This document shows, piece after piece, positions 1 to 7,760 of a stretch of 64,000 nt of DNA. The stretch's first letter is position 1, and the number at the start of each line of letters is the position of its first letter. This DNA is from Glycocaulis sp051859565. GTDB lineage: Bacteria > Pseudomonadota > Alphaproteobacteria > Caulobacterales > Maricaulaceae. The position numbers were made by a program, and so were the translations under genes. Location of the stretch: assembly GCF_051859565.1 (NCBI RefSeq), contig NZ_JBHYFK010000001.1:310001-374000 (forward strand), read 5' to 3'. The notes beneath the pieces are model-generated. The model had not been told where the DNA came from, made no database searches, and saw only the letters and a list, made by a program, of their open reading frames with translations.

Positions 1-620
1 GTCGTGTGTTCGTTGAACGTGGTGATGCGCAGGTAAGGCGTGTTGTTCGCTTCCATGCGGTAAATCACCGAGCGTACCTCAATGATGGCGCGCACAATGG
101 TGACATCGAAGGGTTCCACCCCGTCGCGCGCAATGGTGATGGTGACAGGCTCGCCGGCTGGTCCGCGCATGCGCTCCACGGCCACATCAATGCCGGCGCC
201 GATCATGGACTCGCCGTCCACCGCGATAATGCGGTCTTCAGGTTCGATCCCCGCCCGGTCGGCGGGGGTTTCCGCGATGGGGGAGACGACGGTGACAAAA
301 TCGTCGCGCAGCGTCACTTCAATGCCGAGCCCGCCATACTCGCCGCGCGTGCTGACCTGCATATCCTGAAACGCCTGGGCGTTGAGATAGGTTGAGTGAG
401 GGTCAAGCGAGCCCAGCATGCCGTTAATGGCCGCCTCGATCAGCTCAACCTGGTCCGGATCGCTGACATAGTCGGACTCGATACGGCTCAATATGTCGCC
501 GAACAGCTCAAGCTGCCGGAAGGTGGCATCCCGGCCGCGGTCATCACCCTGCGCCGAAACGGCCAGTGCCGCAGCGCCGATACCAAAGGCGATGGCCGAA
601 GCGATAATGTGCAAGCGCAT
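1..620 (-). CDS. ctpA: Carboxyl-terminal processing protease, S41 family (partial, N-terminal part)
   Basis: The gene starts at 620 (ATG, MRLHIIASAIAF) and runs off the left edge, so about 206 N-terminal residues are present. They comprise a signal peptide (about residues 1-24), the S41 helical leader (LSRIESDYVSDPDQVELIEAAINGM, here split: LSRIESDYV then AAINGMLGSLDPHS) and a PDZ domain beginning at GEYGGLGIEV and running through EDRIIAVDGES. The catalytic Ser-Lys dyad lies outside the window. CtpA enzymes trim periplasmic and envelope proteins. It follows the envC-like gene by 16 nt and is probably co-transcribed with it, the usual arrangement in Caulobacter relatives. The family call is firm; the full length cannot be judged. 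Confidence 0.93.
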   Translation of the reverse strand, partial: MRLHIIASAIAFGIGAAALAVSAQGDDRGRDATFRQLELFGDILSRIESDYVSDPDQVELIEAAINGMLGSLDPHSTYLNAQAFQDMQVSTRGEYGGLGIEVTLRDDFVTVVSPIAETPADRAGIEPEDRIIAVDGESMIGAGIDVAVERMRGPAGEPVTITIARDGVEPFDVTIVRAIIEVRSVIYRMEANNTPYLRITTFNEHT

Positions 621-636
621 GTATGTGTCCTGTCTG

Positions 637-1848
637 TCAGCGGCCCCGGTATTCGTCTCTCAACCAGTTTGCGGGGTTTTCGGCAGTCCCGTTACCCCGT
701 CTTACCTCATAATATAGGTGTGGCGGCGGAATTTCACGCTCCGGCATGAGTCCGACAGGTTCCCCTGCCAGCACACTTTGCCCTTCTTCAGCATAAAGCA
801 GGCCAATTCCGCCAAGAATAAGGGTGTATCCGTCACTCGTATTGATCATCACCACCGCTTCAAAGCTCTGGAACGGTCCTGCAAAAACCACCACGCCGTC
901 AAATGGCGCTGACACCTGTCCGCTGCTGCGCGCGTCCAGCCACAGGCCTTCGCGGCGGATTCCATCCGGTCCGGGCGTGCCGGCCGGGCTTGCCACACGG
1001 CCCTCCACAGGCGGCCTCAGGCGCCCACGCATATCGCCAAACCCGGGTCCTGCAGAGACGGTTTCCACTGGCAGCGCCGAGAGCAGGGTTTCACCTTCCA
1101 GCATCGCGACATCGGCCATCATGGCGGCCCGCCGTTCACGTAAAGGTGACAGGCGAGGCGATATGTCAGCGAGCTGCGTGATCTCCTCCCAGAGCTGGCG
1201 CAGGGACCGGGCCTCGGCGGCTATCCGCGCGGCCTGGCTGGCGAGGTCGCCCGCCTCGCGCCGCAAGGCGGCTTCCGCCTGACGCCGCTCTGCGATCAGG
1301 GTCTCAACCTGTGCCCGGACGGTGGCGAGTGCTTCGCGGGCGGTTTCAACCGTTTCACGCTGCCCCGAAAGCTCTTCACGCAAGCGTTCCAGCGCCTCTA
1401 TATCGCTGCGCACGGCGCGGGCCCGCCGCTCAAGTTCCGGCGCGATGGCGGCCAGCAGTCCGGCAGCGCGTGCCGCCTCGCTGGCATCATCCGGGCTGAC
1501 GGCCAGCGCTGGCGGCGCGTTCATCTCCAGCCTTTGCAGGGCAGCCAGCACTTCGGCAAGGCTGGCGCGTTCCCGGGCCAGGCGTGTACGCAGCTCGCCT
1601 TCTTCGGTCTCCAGTTCCGAAAGCCTCGCTTCGGCCGCGCCCGCATCGGCCTCACGTGCTTGCACGCGCGAGCCAGCCTCCACCAGCCTTGCCTGCAATT
1701 CCGCGATTTCCTGCCGCAGGGCATTGGCTTCAGCTTCGCGTGCCTCACTGATCGCCCGCGTTTCACGGGCGGTTTCCTCCATCGCCTCGATCTCCTGCGG
1801 ATCAGGCGGTGTCTGCAACAGGGCGATGGCAAGGAGAAGCGCGCTCAT
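637..1848 (-). CDS. Murein hydrolase activator, EnvC family (degenerate LytM domain)
   Basis: A 403-residue exported protein: short hydrophobic N-terminus, long Ala/Glu/Arg-rich coiled coil (about residues 15-240) and a C-terminal LytM/M23 fold (about 285-395, from GQVSAPFDGVVVFAG to PPHLYYEVRRG and NPANWL). The zinc-ligand histidines of active M23 peptidases are not seen: GGIG stands where a His-containing motif is expected and the terminal HLYYEV gives only one His. This matches EnvC/NlpD-type proteins that activate amidases rather than cut murein. It sits between rlmH (11 nt upstream) and ctpA, a conserved cell-division/envelope neighbourhood. Confidence 0.85.
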   Translation of the reverse strand: MSALLLAIALLQTPPDPQEIEAMEETARETRAISEAREAEANALRQEIAELQARLVEAGSRVQAREADAGAAEARLSELETEEGELRTRLARERASLAEVLAALQRLEMNAPPALAVSPDDASEAARAAGLLAAIAPELERRARAVRSDIEALERLREELSGQRETVETAREALATVRAQVETLIAERRQAEAALRREAGDLASQAARIAAEARSLRQLWEEITQLADISPRLSPLRERRAAMMADVAMLEGETLLSALPVETVSAGPGFGDMRGRLRPPVEGRVASPAGTPGPDGIRREGLWLDARSSGQVSAPFDGVVVFAGPFQSFEAVVMINTSDGYTLILGGIGLLYAEEGQSVLAGEPVGLMPEREIPPPHLYYEVRRGNGTAENPANWLRDEYRGR

Positions 1849-1859
1849 GGTGCCAGCCT

Positions 1860-2327
1860 TCAGTCCCGGTGATAGGGCGCGCCAGACAATAGCGCGCTGG
1901 CCCGGTAAATCTGCTCGGCCAGCATGACCCGCACCAGCTTGTGCGGCCAGACCATGCGCCCGAAGGACAAAAGCCTGACATTGCCGGGCAACAGGCTATG
2001 GTCAAATCCGTCTGCGCCGCCGATCAGAAAGTACATCTCCCGTGTGCCCTGATCGCGCTCGCGCCCGATCATCTGCGCAAACTCGCGTGAATCCATCTGC
2101 TTGCCGCGCTCATCAAGCGCGATGACAATGCCGGAGCCCAGCCCTTCGATGAGCGCGCGGGTTTCTGCTGCCGCGCCGGACAGGGAACGTGTATCGAACT
2201 CGCGCTCGCCAACCGGGCCAAGCCCGGTGGCGCGCCCATGATGGTTTGCGCGCTCGATATAGGTGTCGGCAAGGCTGCGTTCCGGACCCGGCCGGATGCG
2301 GGAAATGGCCCGGATCTCGATGCGCAA
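1860..2327 (-). CDS. rlmH: 23S rRNA (pseudouridine1915-N3)-methyltransferase RlmH
   Basis: Start chosen at the TTG at 2327, which gives 155 residues beginning (M)RIEIRAISRIRPGPERSL, the standard RlmH length, and lies 7 nt after the rsfS stop. The longer reading frame would begin inside rsfS with residues unlike the family. The SPOUT fold signature is clear: IALDERGKQMDSREFA, then FLIGGADGF (SAM-binding knot) and the C-terminal LVRVMLAEQIYRA with GAPYHRD. RlmH methylates pseudouridine 1915 in helix 69 of 23S rRNA. It is part of the obgE-nadD-rsfS-rlmH chain. Confidence 0.93.
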   Translation of the reverse strand: MRIEIRAISRIRPGPERSLADTYIERANHHGRATGLGPVGEREFDTRSLSGAAAETRALIEGLGSGIVIALDERGKQMDSREFAQMIGRERDQGTREMYFLIGGADGFDHSLLPGNVRLLSFGRMVWPHKLVRVMLAEQIYRASALLSGAPYHRD

Positions 2328-2334
2328 GGCTGGA

Positions 2335-2829
2335 TCAGGCCGCCGTTTCCGGCGCCCCGCCCCACATCTTCTCCAGATCATAGAAGCTGCGCACTTCCGG
2401 GCGGAAGAGGTGGACGACCACATCCCCGGCATCGATAAGCACCCAGTCGGCGGCCTGCAGGCCTTCGACCTTTACATGGGCGTGCCCGCTCTCCTTGAGA
2501 GCCTGCAGCAAATGGTCGGCAAGGGCGCCGACATGGCGGTTCGACCGTCCGCTCGCGATCACCACGAAATCGGTAACGGACGACTTGCCGGTCAGGTCGA
2601 TGGATACGATTTCCTCTGCCTTGTCATCATCAAGCGTTTTGACGACGAGGGCTTCGAGGGCTTCACTTTGCTCCCGGCCGCCTTTGAGGCTTACCGGGGC
2701 GGGCGCAGTATCATTGCGTTGGCGTTCGACGGGCAGTGCCGGAGCTCCTGTTGAATGGACTAAAACCAGATAGGTCAGTCTAGCACGCTTCGTCCGCCGG
2801 TTCGAGCCAGTGCATGGAAAAGGGTTCAC
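2335..2829 (-). CDS. rsfS: Ribosomal silencing factor RsfS
   Basis: RsfS binds L14 on the 50S subunit and blocks subunit joining in starvation. The DUF143 core is complete: VVKTLDDDKAEEIVSIDL, KSSVTDFVVIASG, RHVGALADHLLQAL, ADWVLIDAGDVVVHLFRPEVRSFYDLEKMW. The GTG at 2829 gives 164 residues and overlaps the end of egtD by 50 nt, which looks too long. No ATG lies between; a CTG at 2736 preceded by AGGAG would give 133 residues and a more usual length. Function is firm, start uncertain. Confidence 0.88.
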   Translation of the reverse strand: MNPFPCTGSNRRTKRARLTYLVLVHSTGAPALPVERQRNDTAPAPVSLKGGREQSEALEALVVKTLDDDKAEEIVSIDLTGKSSVTDFVVIASGRSNRHVGALADHLLQALKESGHAHVKVEGLQAADWVLIDAGDVVVHLFRPEVRSFYDLEKMWGGAPETAA

Positions 2830-3796
2830 GGCCCGAAACCCAGGCCTTGCGCGACTTCAGACCGGCCTTTGCCGCCAGATCATGAAACGTGTCCAGCGTG
2901 AATTTGTGGGAATTCTCCATGTGGATGGTCTCGTGCTTGCGGATCACGAAGCGTTCGCCAGCAACCGTGAAATGCATGTCGCGCACGGCCATGAGATACA
3001 TCTCTACGCGCGAGCGGTACGGGTTCCAGAACGCCTGGTACTGCAGGCCGTCGGCGTCGATATCTCCGTCCAGCTCGCGATTGATCCGGGCGATGAGGTT
3101 GAGATTGAAGGCGGCTGTAACGCCTGCCTTGTCGTCATAGGCGGCCTCAAGCGTTTCGGACGCTTTGCGCATGTCCGTGCCGATCAGGAGCGCATCGCCT
3201 TCGCGCAGCCAGCTGCGCAGGGTTTTGAGAAGCCCAAGCGCGTCTATCAGCTCGAAATTGCCAATGGTCGATCCGGGGAAGAACACCACCCGCCGCCCTG
3301 CGTGGGCCTTTTCTGACAGGGGCAGGGCGTCCACATCCAGTTTTTGAGTAAAGTCGTGGCAGAGCGCGCCGATCTCCAGCTCCGGGTAGTCAGCCGCGAG
3401 CTCTTCGCATGCCGCGCGCACATGATCGCCTGAAATGTCCATCCCGACAAAGGCGGCCGGACGCTCCAGCGCGTCCAGCAGTGTGCGGATCTTCACGCTT
3501 GACCCCGCACCCGGCTCCAGAACAACTGCGCCCTCGCCCGCCAGTGCCGCCAGTTCCGGGCCGATCGCGCGCAGCAATTCCAGCTCCGTTCCGGTGACAT
3601 AGTATTCGGGCTGTTCGGTGATGGCATCGAACAGGCGCGAGCCTTCCTCGTCATAATAGTATTTGGGGGGCAGCGCCTTTTGCGGCTTTGACAGGCCAGC
3701 CAGAATATCGGACCGGAAATCGGCCGCCGGCGGATGCATGTCCTCATAGAAGGACAGGCTGGGCGTCTGGCCCGTCTTCAGGCTGGTATCGGTCAT
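2780..3796 (-). CDS. egtD: L-histidine N-alpha-methyltransferase EgtD (ergothioneine pathway)
   Basis: Start at 3796 (MTDTSLKTGQ) gives 338 residues, near the family norm. EgtD trimethylates histidine to hercynine with SAM. Diagnostic stretches are YYYDEEGSRLFDAIT with PEYY (about 46-66), the SAM loop VLEPGAGSSVK (92-102), FFPGSTIGNFE with the substrate-contacting Asn, and the late IHMENSHKFT block that carries the His-pocket Glu. It lies between nadD and rsfS, genes that are commonly adjacent, so it may be an insertion into that operon. No egtB sulfoxide synthase is in the window, so complete ergothioneine synthesis cannot be concluded. Confidence 0.9.
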   Translation of the reverse strand: MTDTSLKTGQTPSLSFYEDMHPPAADFRSDILAGLSKPQKALPPKYYYDEEGSRLFDAITEQPEYYVTGTELELLRAIGPELAALAGEGAVVLEPGAGSSVKIRTLLDALERPAAFVGMDISGDHVRAACEELAADYPELEIGALCHDFTQKLDVDALPLSEKAHAGRRVVFFPGSTIGNFELIDALGLLKTLRSWLREGDALLIGTDMRKASETLEAAYDDKAGVTAAFNLNLIARINRELDGDIDADGLQYQAFWNPYRSRVEMYLMAVRDMHFTVAGERFVIRKHETIHMENSHKFTLDTFHDLAAKAGLKSRKAWVSGREPFSMHWLEPADEAC

Positions 3797-3883
3797 GGCG
3801 GATACTAGGGGGCGGCTTCGGACGAGTGGGCTGGCGAGGCGCATGAGAGACAGGAATGCCAGCGGAGAACGCCGGGTCGCAGC

Positions 3884-4504
3884 TTACCGTTCCCGGCGCA
3901 GGATCGAGGATGCTTCAGCATGTAATGGCGCGGTGATATATGTCCACCCCGGCGCGCCGCGTTCTACGAGGGCTCTGGCGGCAACCGGCTGGACACGCGC
4001 ATGCGCCAGATGACGGGCTGCCCGGCCCAGCCGCCATTTCAGCGGCGTGCCGCCGCGCGCGATCACGCATATTGGCACCCGCGCGGCAATCTCGCGCCAA
4101 TGCCCCCAGCGATGAAAACTGCCAAGCCCGTCTGCGCCCATGATCCAGACAAAGCGGACTTGCGGATGGCGCTTTGCCAGATGACGGATAATGTCGATCG
4201 TGTAGCGGGTGCCGAGACGGCTCTCGATCGTGGTCACGACATGGCCCGGTTCCGGGATCAGCGCACGGATCGCGGCAACGCGCGCTTCAAGTTCGCCGGG
4301 CGCATGGCGTTTGAGCGGGTTGTGTGGCGAGACCAGCCACCATACCGCATCAAGGCCGAGGCGTTTGCTCGCTGTCAGCGCCACATGGCGGTGCCCGGCA
4401 TGGGGCGGATCGAAACTGCCCCCGTACAGCCCGACGGTCATGCCCGGCGCAAGCATCTCCGCCTTGCCGGCGGCGAAGCGGGGCGTCGCTGGCATCGGGT
4501 TCAT
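3884..4504 (-). CDS. nadD: Nicotinate-nucleotide adenylyltransferase NadD
   Basis: 206 residues; converts nicotinate mononucleotide to deamido-NAD. Visible are the nucleotidyltransferase loop GLYGGSFDPPHAGH, SPHNPLK, ESRLGTRYTIDII, GADGLGSFHRW (family form GAD-L--F--W) and a C-terminal SSILR in place of the usual SST-IR. The ATG at 4504 overlaps the obgE stop (ATGA), indicating translational coupling. An internal ATG (MTVGLYGG, residue 22) is an alternative start. Confidence 0.93.
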   Translation of the reverse strand: MNPMPATPRFAAGKAEMLAPGMTVGLYGGSFDPPHAGHRHVALTASKRLGLDAVWWLVSPHNPLKRHAPGELEARVAAIRALIPEPGHVVTTIESRLGTRYTIDIIRHLAKRHPQVRFVWIMGADGLGSFHRWGHWREIAARVPICVIARGGTPLKWRLGRAARHLAHARVQPVAARALVERGAPGWTYITAPLHAEASSILRRER

Positions 4505-5559
4505 GGTGTCCAGCTATCGTCCTCATCGCCGCGTGCGAGGCGCTCGGCCTTGGCCTTGTCGGCGGCGCGCTGGCCCTCGATGGCGGCCTCGATCCGGTAA
4601 AGCAGCGGACGCATGTTCTCGCCGGTAACGGCCGACACCACAGCAATCTCGCCTTGGCTGCGGCTCTCAAGCTCTGCTTTCAGCTCTTCCAGACGTTCCG
4701 GGCTGACCGTTTCCATCTTGGAGAGAACCAGTATCTCCGATTTCTCCGTCAGCCCTGCGCCATAGGCTTCCAGCTCGCCGCGCACGACATCATACGCCGC
4801 GACGGGGTCTTCCCCGCCCGCATCGACCAGATGGACCAGCGTGGCGCAACGCTCGATATGGCCAAGGAAACGGTCGCCAATACCGGCGCCTTCGTGTGCG
4901 CCTTCGATCAGGCCTGGAATATCCGCGAGCACAAAGCGTTTGCCTTCGCCTGTATCCACAACGCCCAGATTGGGGTGCAGCGTGGTGAAGGGATAGGCTG
5001 CGATCTTCGGGTTGGCCCGGCTGCAGGCCGACAGGAAGGTCGACTTGCCCGCATTGGGCAAACCCACCAGCCCCGCGTCCGCGATGAGTTTCAGGCGCAG
5101 CCACAGCCAGCGCTCCTCGCCCTCCTCGCCGGGCTGGGCGTGGCGCGGGGCCTGCTGGCGCGATGTCTTGAAATGGGCATTGCCCTTGCCGCCGCGTCCA
5201 CCGCGCGCCAGCAACACCTTCATGCCCTCTTCGGTCATGTCGGCGAGCACTTCCTCGTTGTTCTCGTCGAGGATCTGCGTGCCCACCGGCACTTTCAGGA
5301 TGACATCCTCGCCATCGGCGCCGGTGCGGTTTGCGCCCGCGCCATTAATGCCGCGCTGAGCCTTGAAATGCTGCTTGTAGCGGTAGTCGATGAGCGTGTT
5401 GAGCCCGTCCACGGCCTCTGCCCATACATCGCCGCCCTTGCCGCCATCCCCGCCATCGGGACCGCCAAACTCGACATATTTCTCCCGCCGGAACGAAACA
5501 CATCCCGGCCCGCCATAACCAGACGCGATGAAGACTTTGACCTGATCGAGAAATTTCAT
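4501..5559 (-). CDS. obgE: GTPase ObgE/CgtA
   Basis: 352 residues: glycine-rich Obg fold (1-158; MKFLDQVKVFIASGYGGPG, GPDGGDGGKGGDVW, ARGGRGGKGNAHF), then a G domain with P-loop GLPNAGKST (166-174), switch region YPFTTLHPNLG, DIPGLIEGAHEGAGIG, and the base-recognition SKME. It lacks the long C-terminal OCT extension, as usual in alphaproteobacteria. Obg is an essential late 50S-assembly and stress-linked GTPase. Position behind rplU-rpmA is the conserved bacterial order, here with a GNAT gene between. Confidence 0.96.
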   Translation of the reverse strand: MKFLDQVKVFIASGYGGPGCVSFRREKYVEFGGPDGGDGGKGGDVWAEAVDGLNTLIDYRYKQHFKAQRGINGAGANRTGADGEDVILKVPVGTQILDENNEEVLADMTEEGMKVLLARGGRGGKGNAHFKTSRQQAPRHAQPGEEGEERWLWLRLKLIADAGLVGLPNAGKSTFLSACSRANPKIAAYPFTTLHPNLGVVDTGEGKRFVLADIPGLIEGAHEGAGIGDRFLGHIERCATLVHLVDAGGEDPVAAYDVVRGELEAYGAGLTEKSEILVLSKMETVSPERLEELKAELESRSQGEIAVVSAVTGENMRPLLYRIEAAIEGQRAADKAKAERLARGDEDDSWTP

Positions 5560-5598
5560 GGGATGTGTGCACTCTGAAATTGGGACTTTGAGGTCCGG

Positions 5599-6159
5599 TT
5601 ATAACGTGCTGGCGCCGTTGCGCACCATGCGCGGGCAGGGGGCCGATGCCATGCGGCCAGATGAGAACAGCACTGGCACCTCGCCATTATAGATAAAGCC
5701 GCATTTCTGCAGAACGCGGCCTGAAGCCGGATTATCGGCATAATGCCCGGCGACGATAGGTGCGATGCCGGCCAAGTCGGCCGCAGCGAGAAGGCATTGC
5801 GCCGCTTCGCTGGCATAGCCTTGCCCCCAGAAGGGTTCTGCCAGCCAGTAGCCGAACTCGAAGGCGCCGTCTTTTCGCGGGTGCAGGCCGATCATGCCGA
5901 TGCCCTGCCCGGTGCCTTTGAGCGTAATCGCCCGCACCCGGTCACCCCTGTTGGCCTCTGCCGCCTGGCAGGTGAGCACGTAAAGCTCGGCCCCCAGCGG
6001 GGGATTGGGATAGGGGATGCGCCCGGTCATGTCGGTGACCTTGCGGTTGGTCGTGCCGGCCGAAATCCAGCCCGCATCACCAAGCTGCAGGGGGCGCAGT
6101 TGCAGCCGCGCCGTCTCCAGCGTCCTCGTCCAGTCCAGTTCTTCGGCATCGGCGTGCAT
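5599..6159 (-). CDS. GNAT-family N-acetyltransferase (RimJ/RimL-like)
   Basis: 186 residues. TARLQLRPLQLGDA at the N-terminus, FGYWLAEPFWGQGYASEAA (acetyl-CoA loop, about 105-123) and NPASGRVLQKCGF near the C-terminus define the RimJ/RimL-type GNAT fold. The acetyl acceptor is unknown; relatives modify ribosomal-protein N-termini or small amines. It lies between the rplU-rpmA terminator and obgE (39 nt upstream of obgE), so it probably starts the obgE transcript. Confidence 0.8.
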   Translation of the reverse strand: MHADAEELDWTRTLETARLQLRPLQLGDAGWISAGTTNRKVTDMTGRIPYPNPPLGAELYVLTCQAAEANRGDRVRAITLKGTGQGIGMIGLHPRKDGAFEFGYWLAEPFWGQGYASEAAQCLLAAADLAGIAPIVAGHYADNPASGRVLQKCGFIYNGEVPVLFSSGRMASAPCPRMVRNGASTL

Positions 6160-6200
6160 GGCCGTCTCCGGACGCTGGCCGGGAAAGGGTCCGGCGCAAC

Positions 6201-6235
6201 GAAAAAAGGGGAGCGGGATGATCCCGCTCCCCTTT
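6201..6235 (-). terminator. Intrinsic terminator of rplU-rpmA
   Basis: On the minus strand an 11-bp stem (arms at 6233-6223 and 6217-6207, AGGGGAGCGGG / CCCGCTCCCCT, 5-nt loop) is followed directly by six T (6207-6202). A second inverted repeat, CCGGGATC at 6060-type spacing, lies between it and rpmA at 6260-6267 / 6287-6294. The T-run on the minus strand fits the end of the ribosomal-protein operon. Confidence 0.85.
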
Positions 6236-6314
6236 CAGAGCTCTTGCAGCCAGTGCTGCCCGGGATCACCTTTTCTTGCGAAGGGCGATCCCGGCTTGAA
6301 GCGTGGGAAGGCCC

Positions 6315-6584
6315 CTATTCGGCGGCGTCGCTAAGCGGGGCGACCGACACATACATGCGGTCATCGCGCTTGCGGCGGAACTCCACCTTGCCTTCGGTAA
6401 GGGCGAACAGGGTGTGATCCTTGCCCATGCCGACATTGGCGCCGGGATAATACTTCGTGCCGCGCTGGCGAATGATGATATTGCCCGGAATCACGGCCTG
6501 ACCGCCGGCCTTCTTGACGCCAAGGCGCCGGCCTTCACTGTCGCGTCCGTTGCGGGATGAACCGCCTGCCTTTTTGTGAGCCAT
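6315..6584 (-). CDS. rpmA: 50S ribosomal protein L27
   Basis: 89 residues, starting MAHKKAGGSSRNGRDSEGRR, typical of unprocessed bacterial L27. The N-terminal tail reaches the peptidyl transferase centre. Conserved GGQAVIPGNIIIRQRGTKYYPG and VGMGKDHTLFAL are present. It lies 47 nt behind rplU in the same operon. Confidence 0.98.
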   Translation of the reverse strand: MAHKKAGGSSRNGRDSEGRRLGVKKAGGQAVIPGNIIIRQRGTKYYPGANVGMGKDHTLFALTEGKVEFRRKRDDRMYVSVAPLSDAAE

Positions 6585-6631
6585 TGTCTGCTCTCCTCAG
6601 ATTCTGTCTGCTATCAGAACGGCGCGGGGGC

Positions 6632-7264
6632 TTAGCCCTTCGCCAGTTCCTTGGCCTGTTCCACCCAGTCGCCGGTCTCGGCTTTCGCCTTGATGCCGGG
6701 GATTTCCGCGTCCAGCGCGTCCAGATCGGCCGCCTTCCAGGCAGCGACCTGCGCAAAGCTCGTCACGCCCGCCTCGTTCAGCTTCTTGGCATAGGCCGGG
6801 CCCACACCATTGAGCTGGGTCAGATCGTCATTGCCTGCGGCCTTGGCTTTCGGCGCGGCTTTCGCGGCGGGCTTTTCAGCCTTCGGGGCGGCTTCGTCAG
6901 CTTTGGCCTTGGGCGCAGCTTTCGCCTTGGCAGCCGTTTTCGGCTTGGCGCCCGGCAGCACGATCTCGGAGATCGCAACGAACGCTTCCCACTGGCGGTG
7001 GCCTTTGGTGCGGCGGTAGTTCTGACGGCGGCGCTTCTTGAAGACGATGACTTTCTCGCCCTTGCGCACTTCCACCAGCTCGCCGATCACCTGCGCGCCG
7101 TCGATGAGGGGGCTGCCGACGGTCACGCCGTCCGTGCCGCCCAGCATCAGCACTTCGCCGAACACGATCTGATCGCCGGCTTCGCCTTCAATTTTTTCAA
7201 CGGCGAGGCGGTCGCCTTCGGCAACCTTGTACTGCTTCCCGCCGGTCTTGATTACCGCATACAT
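6632..7264 (-). CDS. rplU: 50S ribosomal protein L21 with C-terminal helix-hairpin-helix extension
   Basis: 210 residues, twice a plain L21. Residues 1-103 are canonical L21 (MYAVIKTGGKQYKVAEGDRL, FKKRRRQNYRRTKGHRQ). An Ala/Lys/Pro-rich linker follows (about 104-145), then a helix-hairpin-helix module (DDLTQLNGVGPAYAKKLNEAG with FAQVAAW and LDALDAEIPGIKAK). This fused form occurs in other alphaproteobacteria. The extension may bind rRNA or other nucleic acid; its role is not established. Confidence 0.97.
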   Translation of the reverse strand: MYAVIKTGGKQYKVAEGDRLAVEKIEGEAGDQIVFGEVLMLGGTDGVTVGSPLIDGAQVIGELVEVRKGEKVIVFKKRRRQNYRRTKGHRQWEAFVAISEIVLPGAKPKTAAKAKAAPKAKADEAAPKAEKPAAKAAPKAKAAGNDDLTQLNGVGPAYAKKLNEAGVTSFAQVAAWKAADLDALDAEIPGIKAKAETGDWVEQAKELAKG

Positions 7265-7580
7265 CTCTCAATCACCTTTTCTACGGCCAGATCTCCCAAA
7301 CCCTTTGGAAGCCTTGCCCTTTTTCTTCGCCAGCTTCTTTGCAAGATGGCGTTGTCAAAACAAAGCGCCCGCGCTCAAGGCCTGAGGCGGGCATCAGAGG
7401 CGCGGACTTATACCCATGAGCGCGCGTGAGTCAATCGCGCGAGGGCGCTGCCAGGCCTGTACATGCACGGCTGGAAGGCCCTCTGGGGCGGGCGTGCAGG
7501 GGCGTCCGGGCCTTGCCGCTTCTCATGCACATTACCCGCTTGCAGGGGGCAAAGCTTGTCGCTAGGTTCCGCGCCTTCGC
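7265..7580 (-). promoter_or_regulatory. rplU promoter and structured 5' leader
   Basis: This 316-nt gap carries a strong sigma-70 type promoter on the minus strand: TTGACT (7434-7429), 16-nt spacer, TATAAG (7412-7407), placing the transcript start near 7400 and leaving a leader of about 135 nt before rplU. The leader opens with a hairpin, GCCCGC/GCGGGC (7392-7387 with 7372-7367), extended by CTCA/TGAG, which could serve autogenous control; that is inference. The part from 7435 to 7580 holds nothing I recognise beyond the tRNA upstream region. Confidence 0.65.
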
Positions 7581-7670
7581 GGAGAGGTGCCGGAGTGGTC
7601 GAACGGGGCGGTCTCGAAAACCGTTGAGCGCGCAAGCGTTCCGAGGGTTCGAATCCCTCCCTCTCCGCCA
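7581..7670 (+). tRNA. tRNA-Ser (anticodon CGA)
   Basis: Class II tRNA of 90 nt including the encoded CCA (7668-7670). Acceptor stem GGAGAGG (7581-7587) pairs with CCTCTCC before discriminator G7667. The anticodon stem GCGGT/ACCGT encloses loop CTCGAAA with anticodon CGA at 7615-7617. A long variable arm (TTGAGCGCGCAAGCGTTCC region) and the T-loop GGTTCGAATCC are present. It decodes UCG serine codons, frequent in this GC-rich genome. Confidence 0.97.
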
Positions 7671-7760
7671 GTTCCTTCAAAACAAGTCCATGCAGCCCGG
7701 CGCGCGGCGCGTGAACCCGCTTGGCATAACGCGCTTGCGCGGATTGGGCTGTTGATTCCG

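Noticed and set aside
637..1848. Active M23 endopeptidase
   Set aside because: The expected His/Asp zinc ligands are missing, so an activator role is more consistent.
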